64,000 nucleotides of DNA from Fusibacter_A sp965140735 (GTDB taxonomy: Bacteria > Bacillota > Clostridia > Peptostreptococcales > Acidaminobacteraceae), in NCBI GenBank assembly GCA_965140735.1, contig OZ223306.1, positions 3,968,001 through 4,032,000 of the forward strand. Direction: 5' to 3'. The stretch's first letter is position 1, and the number at the start of each line of letters is the position of its first letter. Under the pieces are notes generated by a model, which saw only the letters and a list, made by a program, of their open reading frames with translations, was not told the DNA's origin and searched no databases. The translations under genes were made by a program, and so were the position numbers. Below are positions 24,823-34,279 of the stretch, one piece after another.

Positions 24823-26523
24823 ATGAAAACAACTTTATTATATGATGAGATCTTAAAATTTGATGAAATAATTCAAACAATGATTGACAATTCAGATGTT
24901 CTTGTTCATGCAAATCAATTGGTATTTAGTATTAGCACTCAAGCAAGTGGTGAAAATGCATATATCTATAGAGCTTGTGAGGACGCTTTTTTTGAGCGGG
25001 TAAGAAGAAACTTAACAGTAGACGTCATAAAAGATGCGCAAATTGGCGCGGGGAATATGAAATATATTATATTCAATTCTATTTTGGATGATGATGATAT
25101 CAGAGAACAATTTTATGAAGTCGCTTTGATTTCATTTGATTCATTTAAAGAAGACAGTTTAGTAGGCTATGTTTATTTTACAGTGGATAAGCAGTTTGAG
25201 TCACTTTTACTTGAAATACAGGCTAAAAAAAAGAATTTTTTGAGAATTGACTATTTAATCAACAGTATCAAAGTTAACATTGAAAATTATGAAAAACTGT
25301 ATTATTTGATTGACTTTTTTTCTGAAATTGTGGCAACAAAAGATCGCTTTATGCCCCATCATATGACCAATGTGGCTAATTGGGCTATGTTGATTGCCAA
25401 TGAACTCAATTTAGATTATAGAGATCGGCTTACATTATATGTGGCGTCTTTAATTCACGATATTGGCATTGTGTATATTCCCGAAAAAATAATCAATAAA
25501 TCAAGTAAACTGACTGAAGAAGAGTATAATTTAATGAGACAAGTACCTGAAAAAAGTTATGAAATAACAAGAACAACGCTCTATGGAATGCATTTTTTTA
25601 AGAATGTACCAACGATTATCAGATATCACCACGAATGGTACGATGGTAGTGGTTATCTCGCTCATAAAAGTGGAGAAGAAATTCCGCTCTTAAGTCGAAT
25701 AATTTCAGTGGCGGATGCAACGGATGCGATGTTATCTAAAAGGGCCTATCGAGATTTGCTTTCTGAGGATTTTGTGGTAAAAGAACTTTTAAAGGGAAGT
25801 GGAAAACAATTTGACCCTGAAATTGCAAATGTAATGATTCAACTTATTCGAGATAGGACTAAGAATAGTCGGGAAGCATTCGTTGAGGATACCACTTTTG
25901 TATCACAAGTTTCTCTCAATTTTTACTATGATAATTTTAAAAATCAACGTTCGTGTGTGGGCAATTTAATTATGAATGAAAAAACTGGAAAATTGATTAT
26001 ACATAGTGGAGATTCATTCACAAATCTTAAAATAAATCGTATTTATAAACCATCTATAAGTTTTTTTGCTCTTAATGATTTTTTAGAATATGAAGTTGAA
26101 GTATTGGGCATCATGAATAATCAAATTTTAATGACTGGTTTTAAATATGTGCCTACAGATAAATACTTCTCATTAATTTGGGAATTGACAGGGATTTTAA
26201 AGACACATTATAATCGGAAGGGAAACGTAAAAATCTTTAAAGTCGGAGGCGATACGTTAGTATTTGAAGTAATAGATCAATTTTTTAAAGATATTTTAGT
26301 TTCTAGTATTGATAAAACAGCGACGATTGAGTTTGATCTGGAGATTAGTCATGCGCACAATAGATTTACCTTAATGGGACGGATTTTAAGATTTTTTAAC
26401 TTCCAAAATGCCACTGTGTTTGTTTTTAAATATACAAATATCACTAGTGTGGAGAGAGACTCTATTTTAAGAATGCTATTTAGAAAACAAACACATGATA
26501 AACAAGTTAGAATGAAATTATAA
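24823..26523 (+). CDS. HD-GYP phosphodiesterase with C-terminal PilZ-like region
   Basis: 566 residues, soluble. The first 150 residues match no domain I know. HD-GYP domain at about 165-345 with HDIG (His212-Asp213), HHEWYDGSGY (269-278) and DATDAMLSKRAYR, i.e. all metal ligands of active c-di-GMP phosphodiesterases. The C-terminal 200 residues contain beta-rich segments like PilZ domains (GRILRFFNFQNATVFVFKYTN near 530-550), though the classical RxxxR/NxSxxG c-di-GMP motifs are not evident. It probably degrades or senses c-di-GMP. Monocistronic, between the sigma factor and the 206-residue unknown protein. Confidence 0.82.
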   Translation: MKTTLLYDEILKFDEIIQTMIDNSDVLVHANQLVFSISTQASGENAYIYRACEDAFFERVRRNLTVDVIKDAQIGAGNMKYIIFNSILDDDDIREQFYEVALISFDSFKEDSLVGYVYFTVDKQFESLLLEIQAKKKNFLRIDYLINSIKVNIENYEKLYYLIDFFSEIVATKDRFMPHHMTNVANWAMLIANELNLDYRDRLTLYVASLIHDIGIVYIPEKIINKSSKLTEEEYNLMRQVPEKSYEITRTTLYGMHFFKNVPTIIRYHHEWYDGSGYLAHKSGEEIPLLSRIISVADATDAMLSKRAYRDLLSEDFVVKELLKGSGKQFDPEIANVMIQLIRDRTKNSREAFVEDTTFVSQVSLNFYYDNFKNQRSCVGNLIMNEKTGKLIIHSGDSFTNLKINRIYKPSISFFALNDFLEYEVEVLGIMNNQILMTGFKYVPTDKYFSLIWELTGILKTHYNRKGNVKIFKVGGDTLVFEVIDQFFKDILVSSIDKTATIEFDLEISHAHNRFTLMGRILRFFNFQNATVFVFKYTNITSVERDSILRMLFRKQTHDKQVRMKL

Positions 26524-26612
26524 TTTTTACCACCTTTCTTAGATTTAAATCAAGACACTTCAGTTTACACTCTAATCAAGAACATCATAATTTACTCAAA
26601 TTAGCACATAAA

Positions 26613-26649
26613 ATAAGCCAGATTAACTTTAATGTAATACTGGCTTAAT
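26613..26649. terminator. Hairpin between convergent genes
   Basis: ATAAGCCAG/CTGGCTTAT stem with a 17-18 nt loop between the HD-GYP gene and the 206-residue gene; T-run is weak, so termination is likely but not strong. Confidence 0.5.
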
Positions 26650-26700
26650 ATATGAACAAAACAGATATCCACGCAGATGGAAAGAATGCAAAATTAATAG

Positions 26701-27321
26701 TTACATGTAGACAGCGTTTTCAAGCGTAAAGGTGTAAGGCTGAGCCTCTGCTCCCTCTCCACCACCGTGCATTACAATGTCGGCACTTTTTAGACCTAAT
26801 AGTGAGAACTCGGTGTTAATATCGTTAAGAACGGCGGCGCCTATACCTTTGCCTTCTTCGATATGAGCTACAACACCAATATAGAGTGTAGATTTAAGTT
26901 CAAACAAACACTTTTCTCCAGGAGCAAAGCTACTCTTCTTAGCGCAAAGACTATTGGATCTATAACAAAAGGCGTTAATAGAGCCCATAGCTAAATTATT
27001 TTCTATGACAATTTGCTTACTTGTAGAACGGACGTCACTTGATAGCTTCAATACAGTGCCACCATCTTCTTTGATCATCTCAAAAGTATCTCCAGGGGAG
27101 GCCTTTAATTGAGGGGTAAAATTGCCATAGCTGTCGCTAGCGTTGACTTGTAAATCAAAGTCATATTCAAAGGGGTGATAATTGCCGTAACCGCAATTTT
27201 TAATAACTTTCCATGCAATTATTTCGGTATTCCAATCTGGATTGGTCGGTTTTTGAAAGATAACAATATGAGGATTATTTTTGCCTTCGGATTGATTGAT
27301 GTAATTCAGTTTAACTTTCAT
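26701..27321 (-). CDS. Hypothetical protein, 206 residues, beta-rich
   Basis: Starts with MKVKLNYIN after AGAAGGAGGCCC. No signal peptide or membrane segment; predicted largely beta with many aromatic residues (AWKVIKNCGYGNYHPFEY) and a glycine-rich C-terminal part (IVMHGGGEGAEAQPYTFTLENAVYM). I have the impression that similar proteins accompany DUF2589 genes in other bacteria, but I cannot verify this here. Its own promoter region and flanking terminators make it a single transcription unit. Function unknown. Confidence 0.65.
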   Translation of the reverse strand: MKVKLNYINQSEGKNNPHIVIFQKPTNPDWNTEIIAWKVIKNCGYGNYHPFEYDFDLQVNASDSYGNFTPQLKASPGDTFEMIKEDGGTVLKLSSDVRSTSKQIVIENNLAMGSINAFCYRSNSLCAKKSSFAPGEKCLFELKSTLYIGVVAHIEEGKGIGAAVLNDINTEFSLLGLKSADIVMHGGGEGAEAQPYTFTLENAVYM

Positions 27322-27629
27322 TTTGGGCCTCCTTCTGATTTTAAGTGTAAATAATGAGTGTAAGAATAAGTATACATTGTGTCTAAAGAATTGAACGATT
27401 TGATACCAATCGAATACCCTTGAAATTACATATAAAACAGAAAAATAGAAAATTCGATAATTCTGTATATTTACAAGCTAATATAGAGCTTCGGCTTTTG
27501 TTGTTTGTAAAAAAGGACTATGCAAATCATATCAATTTACATAGTCCTTTTTTCACGCTATTATTTCAAGGTTCAGCTAAATTAGCTTAGTTCTTGATAA
27601 ATCTTTTATAAAATTTGTTTTTTAGCATT
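27322..27629. other. Intergenic region with a terminator for the spe operon
   Basis: Contains the upstream region of the 206-residue gene (possible -10 TATACT on the minus strand near 27370) and the terminator at 27509-27553; a small UUCG-loop hairpin lies at about 27484-27497. No gene seen. Confidence 0.6.
27509..27553 (-). terminator. Terminator of the polyamine operon
   Basis: AAAAAGGACTATG/CATAGTCCTTTTT stem flanked by A and T runs, 77 nt after the speB stop; can work in both directions. Confidence 0.9.
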
Positions 27630-28478
27630 TCATAAAATTGCCAATAAGAATTCTCTCATCACCTTACAAGCTGTAGCTGTACTTACACCTGATTGATCAT
27701 AGTGCGGTGAAAGTTCTACGATGTCAGCGCCGACGACATTTAAATCTTTAAAAGATTGTAGGATAGTCATCATTTCGTTGAAAAAGATACCACCAGGTTC
27801 TGGTGTGCCAGTCCCTGAGAATATAGACGGATCTAAAACATCAAGGTCGATCGTAATATAACAAGGGGTATCGGGTCCAATGGTAGCGATACGCTCTTTA
27901 AGTGTTGAGAAAGTAAATTTTTCTAGATGGGTATGCGATTTTGCCCATTCAAACTCCCATTTTTCACCTGAACGAATACAAAATTGATTGATTTTACCAT
28001 CACCCATGAAGTCCCAAGCGCGTCTGATCACAGCGGCGTGAGATAGGGGTTCGCCCATATAGTGTTCTCTCAAGTCAGTGTGTGCATCAAAGTGAAGTAG
28101 TACAAGATCTGGATATGCTTCATAAGTCGCTTTGATTGCACCAAGGGAAATCAAGTGTTCACCACCGATTAAAAAGGGTTTTTTCCCTGAGTTTAAAATC
28201 GTGCGTGCCATCTCTTCAATGATATCAAGAGACTTTTGGGCGTTTCCAAATGGGAGATCAAGATTGCCCACATCTGTCAGAGCGTAATCCGCAAGGTCTT
28301 TATCTTGATAAGGGCTGTAGGTCTCAAGACCATAGGAGTCCATTCTTATGAAATCAGCTGCAAATCGAGTACCAGGCCTGAACGAAGTTGTTGAGTCAAA
28401 AGGTGCGCCAAAGATGACAAGATCTGCATCGTCAAAATTAGAATCGCAGCCAATAAATGTATGAATGTTTGAATGCAT
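27630..28478 (-). CDS. speB: Agmatinase
   Basis: Hydrolyses agmatine to putrescine and urea. 282 residues from the ATG at 28478, chosen because GGAGGG lies 4-5 nt before it; an ATG four codons upstream (28490) overlaps the speE stop and contains that site. Manganese-binding motifs of the ureohydrolase family are complete: GGEH, DAHTD, SHA, and IDLDVLDPS, with GTGTPEPGG. Last gene of the speD-speA-speE-speB operon. Confidence 0.95.
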   Translation of the reverse strand: MHSNIHTFIGCDSNFDDADLVIFGAPFDSTTSFRPGTRFAADFIRMDSYGLETYSPYQDKDLADYALTDVGNLDLPFGNAQKSLDIIEEMARTILNSGKKPFLIGGEHLISLGAIKATYEAYPDLVLLHFDAHTDLREHYMGEPLSHAAVIRRAWDFMGDGKINQFCIRSGEKWEFEWAKSHTHLEKFTFSTLKERIATIGPDTPCYITIDLDVLDPSIFSGTGTPEPGGIFFNEMMTILQSFKDLNVVGADIVELSPHYDQSGVSTATACKVMREFLLAIL

Positions 28479-28489
28479 AAGTCCCTCCA

Positions 28490-29335
28490 TTATTCAGATA
28501 ACAATTTTTTTACAAAAGTAGGCAGTGCAAAACACCCTGTATGAAGATCGGTATTATAGTATTTTGTTTCAAGCCCGAAAGCTTCCCATTCTTCTTTTTT
28601 AAAATCTTTAATTGGATCTAGTGATTTAGAAGCAAAGCCAAACAGCCAATGTCCAGATGGATAAGTTGGCATGTGGAACTGATAGACTTTGCTGATTGGG
28701 AATATTTTTTCTATTTTATCATGTGAGCGTTTCATTTCTCTTGCGTAATTTGGGTAATAAGGACTTTCGTGTTGATTAATTAAGATACCAGTTTCAGTGA
28801 GTGCGTTGAAGCAGTCCGTATAAAATGCTACGGAAAATAACCCCTCACCAGGACCGATTGGATCTGTTGAATCCACCAAAATGAGATCGTATTCAGCGAC
28901 TTTACCTTCGATGAACTTTAAACCATCTTCAAAGTAAAGTGTAACGCGTGGATCAGTAAGTCTATCTGCAGTGAGTGGTAAGTACTTTTGACAAGCTCTC
29001 ACAACCATTTCATCTATTTCCACCATATCAATTTTTTCGATATGTTTATACCTTGTGAGTTCTCTTACTGTACCGCCATCACCGCCACCGATGACAAGCA
29101 CACGTTTAATGCTTGGATTAGTTGCCATGGCCACGTGGGTGATCATGGCATGGTAAACAAATTCATCTTTTTCGTTAACCATCATAAGACCATCAAGTGT
29201 AAAAAATGTACCGAATTCTTCAGATTCGAAGAAATCAATCTGCTGAAAAGGGCTCGTTTCAGTATAAAAATGCTTTTTAACTTTAATTGAAAAATCAACT
29301 GTATCTGTATGCTTTTCTGTGTACCATAATTCCAT
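28490..29335 (-). CDS. speE: Spermidine synthase
   Basis: Transfers aminopropyl from decarboxylated SAM to putrescine, releasing methylthioadenosine. 281 residues, full length. Seen: Rossmann motif VLVIGGGDGGTVREL, VEID acidic loop, and LVDSTDPIGPGEGLF with the catalytic aspartate. Cotranscribed with speA upstream and speB downstream. Methylthioadenosine can be recycled by the mtnN product encoded 13 kb away. Confidence 0.96.
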   Translation of the reverse strand: MELWYTEKHTDTVDFSIKVKKHFYTETSPFQQIDFFESEEFGTFFTLDGLMMVNEKDEFVYHAMITHVAMATNPSIKRVLVIGGGDGGTVRELTRYKHIEKIDMVEIDEMVVRACQKYLPLTADRLTDPRVTLYFEDGLKFIEGKVAEYDLILVDSTDPIGPGEGLFSVAFYTDCFNALTETGILINQHESPYYPNYAREMKRSHDKIEKIFPISKVYQFHMPTYPSGHWLFGFASKSLDPIKDFKKEEWEAFGLETKYYNTDLHTGCFALPTFVKKLLSE

Positions 29336-29377
29336 GTTAAAGCCTCCTTAACTATAAAATCAATGCTTCATCTCATA

Positions 29378-30823
29378 TTATCCCTTTATGACTTTGATGA
29401 AATTGGCTTCAGGATCTTCCATGCCAGTGACAACTCCGTGTGAAGCCTTAAAGAGCTTAATCTGCTCAATAACGGATTCATTAATGCGTTCACCGTAGCT
29501 TACGACCGGAATGCCTGGGGGATAGCTCATAAGTGATTCACCACTAATCCTACCAAGTGTATCTTCAAGAGCTACCATCTCTTTAACTGCATAAAAGGCG
29601 TCTCTAGGTGTTAATACCACTTCAGGATAATGTAAATCTATTTTCTTGTAATCAATACGAGCGGAGTGGAATCTATTGCTAATATCTTTTAAGGCATTGA
29701 TTAAGATGTCGACGTTGTCGTAGTCATCACCAACACTTAAAATGGCAAGTGAATTGTAGACATCACCCGTTTCCATTTGAATATTATATTCGTCTCGCAA
29801 TATTTCATAGAGTTCCATACCATTTAGCCCCATGTTTCGAGTATTTACACTGAGTTTTGTAGGATCAAATTTATAGAGGCCAGGTTGATTTTCTGACTCG
29901 TATCCAATGGCGTAGCAACCGGGAATTTTATTGATTTCAGCTCTTGCATAGTCAGCGATTTTAATGATACGTGATAATATCTGATGGCCTTCGGTTGCAA
30001 GCATTTTACGTGCTACATCTATAGAGCCCATGAGCAAGTAGGAAGGACTTGTGGTCTGCATTGTATTGATGACTTTTCGTACATATTGACCATCAACACG
30101 ATCTGTTTTGACTAATAGTGCAGAACTTTGAGTCAGTGAACCACCTGTTTTATGAAGACTTACAGAAGACATATCTGCACCAGCAGCCATCCCGCTGAGT
30201 GGAAATTTTTCGTGAAAATGAAAATGAGAACCATGTGCCTCGTCAACGAGAACGACCATATTTTTATCGTGACAAAAGTCGACAATTGTTTTTAAATCAC
30301 AAGCAGCGCCATAATAAGTTGGATTAATGATGAAAACGGCTTTAGATTCAGGGTGATCTGCATAAGCTGCCTTTAAACTCTCAAGTGTGATATTATGTGA
30401 AACGCCCATTTCATTGTCGATTTCTGGTGCCATATAAACAGGCTCTGCACCGCATAATATGAGTGCGTTAATAGCAGATTTATGAACATTTCGAGGTAAG
30501 ATAATTTTGTCACCTGTGGTTACAGTGGCCATAATCATGGTTTGAACTGCAAAAGAGGTACCCCCTACTATAAAATAACCACGATCAGCACCAAAAGCAT
30601 CCGCTAAAAGGTCTTCACCTTCTTTGATAACGCCAGTGGGATTACCTAAAAAGTCGAGTGATTTCATGGAGTTGACATCAAGTTCAAGCATTGTGTTGCC
30701 AAAAAAGGCTGCATATTCTTGTAAACCACGGCCATGTTTGTGTCCCGGGACATCAAAGGGCGTAACATTTTTTGTATGGTATGCCTTCATGGCAGTAAAT
30801 ACTGGTGTTTTTGAGTGATCCAT
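29378..30823 (-). CDS. speA: Arginine decarboxylase, PLP fold type I (Orn/Lys/Arg decarboxylase family)
   Basis: 481 residues from ATG 30823, which has AAAGGAG 8 nt upstream; the frame also offers a GTG at 30841 inside that site. N-terminal PGHKHGRG and the PLP-binding lysine in SLHKTGGSLTQSS (Lys225), plus VDEAHGSHFHF, are diagnostic of the B. subtilis SpeA-like branch. Substrate specificity within this family (arginine, lysine or ornithine) cannot be read safely from sequence, but agmatinase in the same operon makes arginine by far the most likely. Confidence 0.92.
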   Translation of the reverse strand: MDHSKTPVFTAMKAYHTKNVTPFDVPGHKHGRGLQEYAAFFGNTMLELDVNSMKSLDFLGNPTGVIKEGEDLLADAFGADRGYFIVGGTSFAVQTMIMATVTTGDKIILPRNVHKSAINALILCGAEPVYMAPEIDNEMGVSHNITLESLKAAYADHPESKAVFIINPTYYGAACDLKTIVDFCHDKNMVVLVDEAHGSHFHFHEKFPLSGMAAGADMSSVSLHKTGGSLTQSSALLVKTDRVDGQYVRKVINTMQTTSPSYLLMGSIDVARKMLATEGHQILSRIIKIADYARAEINKIPGCYAIGYESENQPGLYKFDPTKLSVNTRNMGLNGMELYEILRDEYNIQMETGDVYNSLAILSVGDDYDNVDILINALKDISNRFHSARIDYKKIDLHYPEVVLTPRDAFYAVKEMVALEDTLGRISGESLMSYPPGIPVVSYGERINESVIEQIKLFKASHGVVTGMEDPEANFIKVIKG

Positions 30824-30844
30824 TCTAAGGACTCCTTTCACAGA

Positions 30845-31657
30845 CTACATCTTCGGAATATTGCGTCCGTAATAGATTTCAGCCATTTCTTTTTTGAGTT
30901 TAGTGATAATATTGCGCTGTTCTTTGATTGTAAGATCATCTTTATGAACTTCAAATAGATAATTAGCAAGTTCAAAGTCTTTGAGCATCATTTTCGTATG
31001 GAAAATATGCTCTTGATAAACATTGACATCGATTAATTGGTATTTATTTAAAGTGCGTTTTGCAATGAAATTTTGAATTGAATTGATATTGTGATCAATA
31101 AATAATTTTTGACCAGAAGCATCTCTTGTAAAGCCTCTAACCCTATAGTCTATGGTGATAATGTCAGAGTCAAAGCTGTCAATTAGGTAATTGAGTGCTT
31201 TAAGTGGTGATATTTGACCACAAGTTGAAACATCAATATCCACTCTGAAAGTACTTATCCCATTATCTGGATGATACTCAGGATAAGTATGCACCGTTAA
31301 ATGACTTTTATCAAGGTGACCTACTACGTGTTGAGGGACATTGACGAGTATACCTTTATTACAAGAATCGTCTAAAGCCGCTTCAGGGACTTCTTCTTCA
31401 GAGATTAGTATGGTTACACTTGCACCTTGGGGATCATAATCTTGTTTAGCGACGTTTAGCACATGAGCCCCAATCATTTTAGTAACATCTTTTAAAATCT
31501 GTGTTAAACGATCTGAATTATATTGTTCATCAATGTATTCTATATATTTTTTACGATCTTCTTCGGTTTTTGTATAACTGATGTCGTAGATGTTAAAACT
31601 CAAAGTCTTTGTGAGATTGTTAAACCCATGAAGCTTAATCTTTTTATAACCTTTCAA
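30845..31657 (-). CDS. speD: S-adenosylmethionine decarboxylase proenzyme (E. coli-type)
   Basis: Supplies decarboxylated SAM for SpeE. 270 residues, the long bacterial class. Self-cleavage site KSHLTVHTYPE: cleavage before Ser118 would create the pyruvoyl group. The catalytic cysteine is in STCGQ (Cys146). First gene of the operon; ribosome binding site GGAGG upstream of ATG 31657. Together with speA, speE and speB it forms a complete arginine-to-spermidine route. Confidence 0.94.
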   Translation of the reverse strand: MKGYKKIKLHGFNNLTKTLSFNIYDISYTKTEEDRKKYIEYIDEQYNSDRLTQILKDVTKMIGAHVLNVAKQDYDPQGASVTILISEEEVPEAALDDSCNKGILVNVPQHVVGHLDKSHLTVHTYPEYHPDNGISTFRVDIDVSTCGQISPLKALNYLIDSFDSDIITIDYRVRGFTRDASGQKLFIDHNINSIQNFIAKRTLNKYQLIDVNVYQEHIFHTKMMLKDFELANYLFEVHKDDLTIKEQRNIITKLKKEMAEIYYGRNIPKM

Positions 31658-32199
31658 CGGATGGGCCTCCTTGTTAACTACACTAAATATATAGGTGTGA
31701 AAAGTGATGGATAATACTTAAAATATTAACCCATAAGTATACTAATACTATTTTTGCACAAATACAATTATAGCAGAAAAAATTATAATTACTAGTGTTT
31801 TATAGGTTTTTTTGAAATAAAAAATCAGAAGCTTTTTTAATAATTTAAAGTTTAAAATATTAAGTTATATAAATGGCATTGACAAACTTTTAAGGTTTGG
31901 AAATGCTCGTTTTAATGTTATCTAAATGTAAAGTCGGTGTAAAACAAATAGAAAAAGCCCCTCATTCATGAGGGGCTTTTTCGGGGTTGATATTCATGTG
32001 AGTTTGAAATAGATCACTATTTCTTTTGGCTTTGTAAGTATTTCAATAAATTGATTTGAGGGTATTTTTATCATACCCGTCAAATTGGTATTTAAACAAT
32101 AATTAAAAAAATGTATTCTTGAATATATAAAGATAAAATTTGCGTATATTTTTGCATATAGTTTAGATAGAAGCAATGTATTAGTATCAAGGTTATCTC
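31658..32199. other. AT-rich intergenic region upstream of speD
   Basis: Holds the speD promoter region, a strong bidirectional hairpin at 31953-31982, and about 200 nt downstream of def with no recognisable gene. The 60-codon minus-strand frame at 31994-32176 has no ribosome binding site. Confidence 0.5.
31952..31983 (-). terminator. Terminator downstream of def
   Basis: Perfect stem AAAAAGCCCCTCA/TGAGGGGCTTTTT with loop TTCA; A and T runs on both sides allow action in either direction. Confidence 0.93.
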
Positions 32200-32652
32200 T
32201 TATTCGACAAATTCATAGACTTTATCGATAAAAAGTATTCCATCTAAGTGATCTATTTCATGGCAAAGACATTTGGCCATAAAATCTTCTCCTTGTATTT
32301 CGATAGGTTTGCCATAACGATTTAGTGCAGAGACTTTAACCGAATTGGGACGTTTGAGTTTACCCCATTTATCTGGGATACTTAGGCAACCTTCGATAAC
32401 TTCTTGAACGCCTTCGCTCTCAACGATAACAGGGTTGATGAGTTCAATTACCTCTTCACCAAGATCAATCACAACGATTCTCTTTAAGATCCCTATTTGA
32501 GGTGCAGCTAAAGCTGCGCTGTTATCTGTATGATGGAGCGTATCAGCCATATCATCTAAGATAAGTTCGATTTTTTTATTGATTTGATCAACAGTTCTAC
32601 ATGTTTTTCGAAGAATTGGGTCGTCATATAATCTTATTGTTCTAAGTGCCAT
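32200..32652 (-). CDS. def: Peptide deformylase
   Basis: Removes the N-formyl group from new proteins. 150 residues. Three family motifs: AALAAPQIG (motif 1), EGCLS with metal-ligand Cys89, and CHEIDHLDG with His131, Glu132 and His135. Length fits the short Gram-positive/type 1-like forms. ATG 32652 follows AAAAGGAGAAATTC. Not in an operon with fmt as often seen; stands alone. Confidence 0.95.
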   Translation of the reverse strand: MALRTIRLYDDPILRKTCRTVDQINKKIELILDDMADTLHHTDNSAALAAPQIGILKRIVVIDLGEEVIELINPVIVESEGVQEVIEGCLSIPDKWGKLKRPNSVKVSALNRYGKPIEIQGEDFMAKCLCHEIDHLDGILFIDKVYEFVE

Positions 32653-32797
32653 GAATTTCTCCTTTTCAGTGCATTTTATTAACTCTATTTTACTGGGTTA
32701 ATCATTTAATGTCTATCATAATTGCTATAGTTGAAGGTTCGTTGTGAATTCAATCAATGTGTAGTAAAATAAAGGAGATAAAATCAAGGAGGTACTT

Positions 32798-34099
32798 GTG
32801 GAAATAAGAGTAGGTATAATAGGACCTCAGGATAGTGTTGAAAAAATCATGGAAGTTGCAAAATTATTTGAGACAATAGCGGAGTTTGTGACCGAAATAT
32901 ATAATGATTATAGCGATTTAGAACAGTTAACTTTACAGATTCAGAAAAGATGTGATGTCTTACTTTTTTCTGGTGAAGCACCCTATAGTGTCGCCTTAAA
33001 TAAGGGAATATTGGAAAAACCAACTGTCTTTATTCCGAGAGAAGGTACTAGTTTTTATAGAACAATCTGGGAAGTTCACAGAAATCAGAGTAACTTTAAA
33101 AGACTCAGCTCAGATGTGGTTTCTGCTGAAGTTGTTGAAGAGGCCATGGAAGAGTTAGGAATTCCTTATGACGAAACCTATCATATTAATTATAACTTTG
33201 GGATAGATTATAATGCACTTATTGAATATCATAAAAATCTTTGGGATTCTGGGACCATAGATGCTGCTATTACTGGATTTACGGGTGTTTATGAAGCCCT
33301 TAAAATCTTGGGGGTATCCGTCTATAAAGTATATCCAACCAAGTCGTTAATCAGAGAGTCCATTGACCGTGCGATTTTACTTGGGCAAGTGAAAAAAGAA
33401 AAAGATGCACAAATGGCGATTCAAGTAGTCAAACTTCGAATAAGCGATGAAAATGCATCTTCGGCTTATACTTTTATGTTGATGCGAAATCATTTAGAGA
33501 AGGTATTAATTCAGTATACTCAGCAAAACTTTGGTGCGCTTTTTCCATTTGGAAGAGATGAATATTTGATTTTTACAAATCGTGGTGCCATCGAAAATAT
33601 TGCAGAAATATTTGAAATGCAATTCAATCAATTTTCAAATAGCTTACAACACTTGATTGTGGCATCCGGAATAGGGTTTGGACACACTGTGTATGATGCT
33701 GAAATGAATGCACGAAATGCACTCAGTTACGCGATGCAAAAAAAACATCATTGTATCTATTTGAAAGATGAAAAAGGTATTTTAACAGGTCCTTTTACAA
33801 GTGAAGCCAATAAATGGCTTTCATACAATCTTATGTCGGGGAAGGATAGTGCTATATTCGAAATTTCAGAAAAATCAAATTTGAGTCCGACCTATATTTC
33901 TAAGCTTCAAGGCTTAATTCATAAAATTAATCGCAAAGTTGTAGATGTGAATACTGTGGCGAATTATCTTGGTATTAGTCCGAGAAGTGCACGTAGAATT
34001 TTAACAACTTTAGTTGAATCTGGCTATGCTCAAATTGATTATTCAGAGAGTAAAGCGCAAACTGGAAGACCAAGGAAGATGTACACCCTGAGTCTATGA
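32798..34099 (+). CDS. Transcriptional regulator with degenerate GGDEF-like domain and C-terminal HTH
   Basis: 433 residues, GTG start with AAGGAGGT 6 nt upstream. N-terminal domain (about 1-200) of alpha/beta character without a family I can name. At 245-325 a GGDEF-like fold is suggested by FPFGRDEYLIF in place of the GGDEF signature and by ASGIGFG...NARNALSYAMQKKHHCIYL, as in CdaR/PucR-type regulators; the catalytic motif is degenerate, so no cyclase activity is expected. C-terminal winged HTH at about 382-430 (VANYLGISPRSARRILTTLVESGY). The divergent chemoreceptor and abg operon nearby are possible targets. Confidence 0.7.
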   Translation: MEIRVGIIGPQDSVEKIMEVAKLFETIAEFVTEIYNDYSDLEQLTLQIQKRCDVLLFSGEAPYSVALNKGILEKPTVFIPREGTSFYRTIWEVHRNQSNFKRLSSDVVSAEVVEEAMEELGIPYDETYHINYNFGIDYNALIEYHKNLWDSGTIDAAITGFTGVYEALKILGVSVYKVYPTKSLIRESIDRAILLGQVKKEKDAQMAIQVVKLRISDENASSAYTFMLMRNHLEKVLIQYTQQNFGALFPFGRDEYLIFTNRGAIENIAEIFEMQFNQFSNSLQHLIVASGIGFGHTVYDAEMNARNALSYAMQKKHHCIYLKDEKGILTGPFTSEANKWLSYNLMSGKDSAIFEISEKSNLSPTYISKLQGLIHKINRKVVDVNTVANYLGISPRSARRILTTLVESGYAQIDYSESKAQTGRPRKMYTLSL

Positions 34100-34169
34100 T
34101 TAACTGTTTAATAGCGTTAAGAAATTTTAAGCACTTTTAAATACAGAGGCATAATACCCACTTTAAAAA

Positions 34170-34224
34170 AACAACCGCCTATGAAGTTAGCGTTTAAGGT
34201 CTAATTTCTAGGCGGTTTAATTTT
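34170..34224. terminator. Terminator between the regulator and the chemoreceptor gene
   Basis: Stem AACCGCCTA/TAGGCGGTT (34173-34181, 34209-34217) between two convergent genes, T-rich after it. Confidence 0.8.
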
Positions 34225-34279
34225 AGGGTGTTTTTTTGATTTGCATTTATTTGATTTGTATTTAGATGGGTTTAAACTT

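Noticed and set aside
31994..32176. 60-codon minus-strand frame downstream of def
   Set aside because: No ribosome binding site, Ile/Phe/Tyr-rich chance frame in AT-rich spacer.
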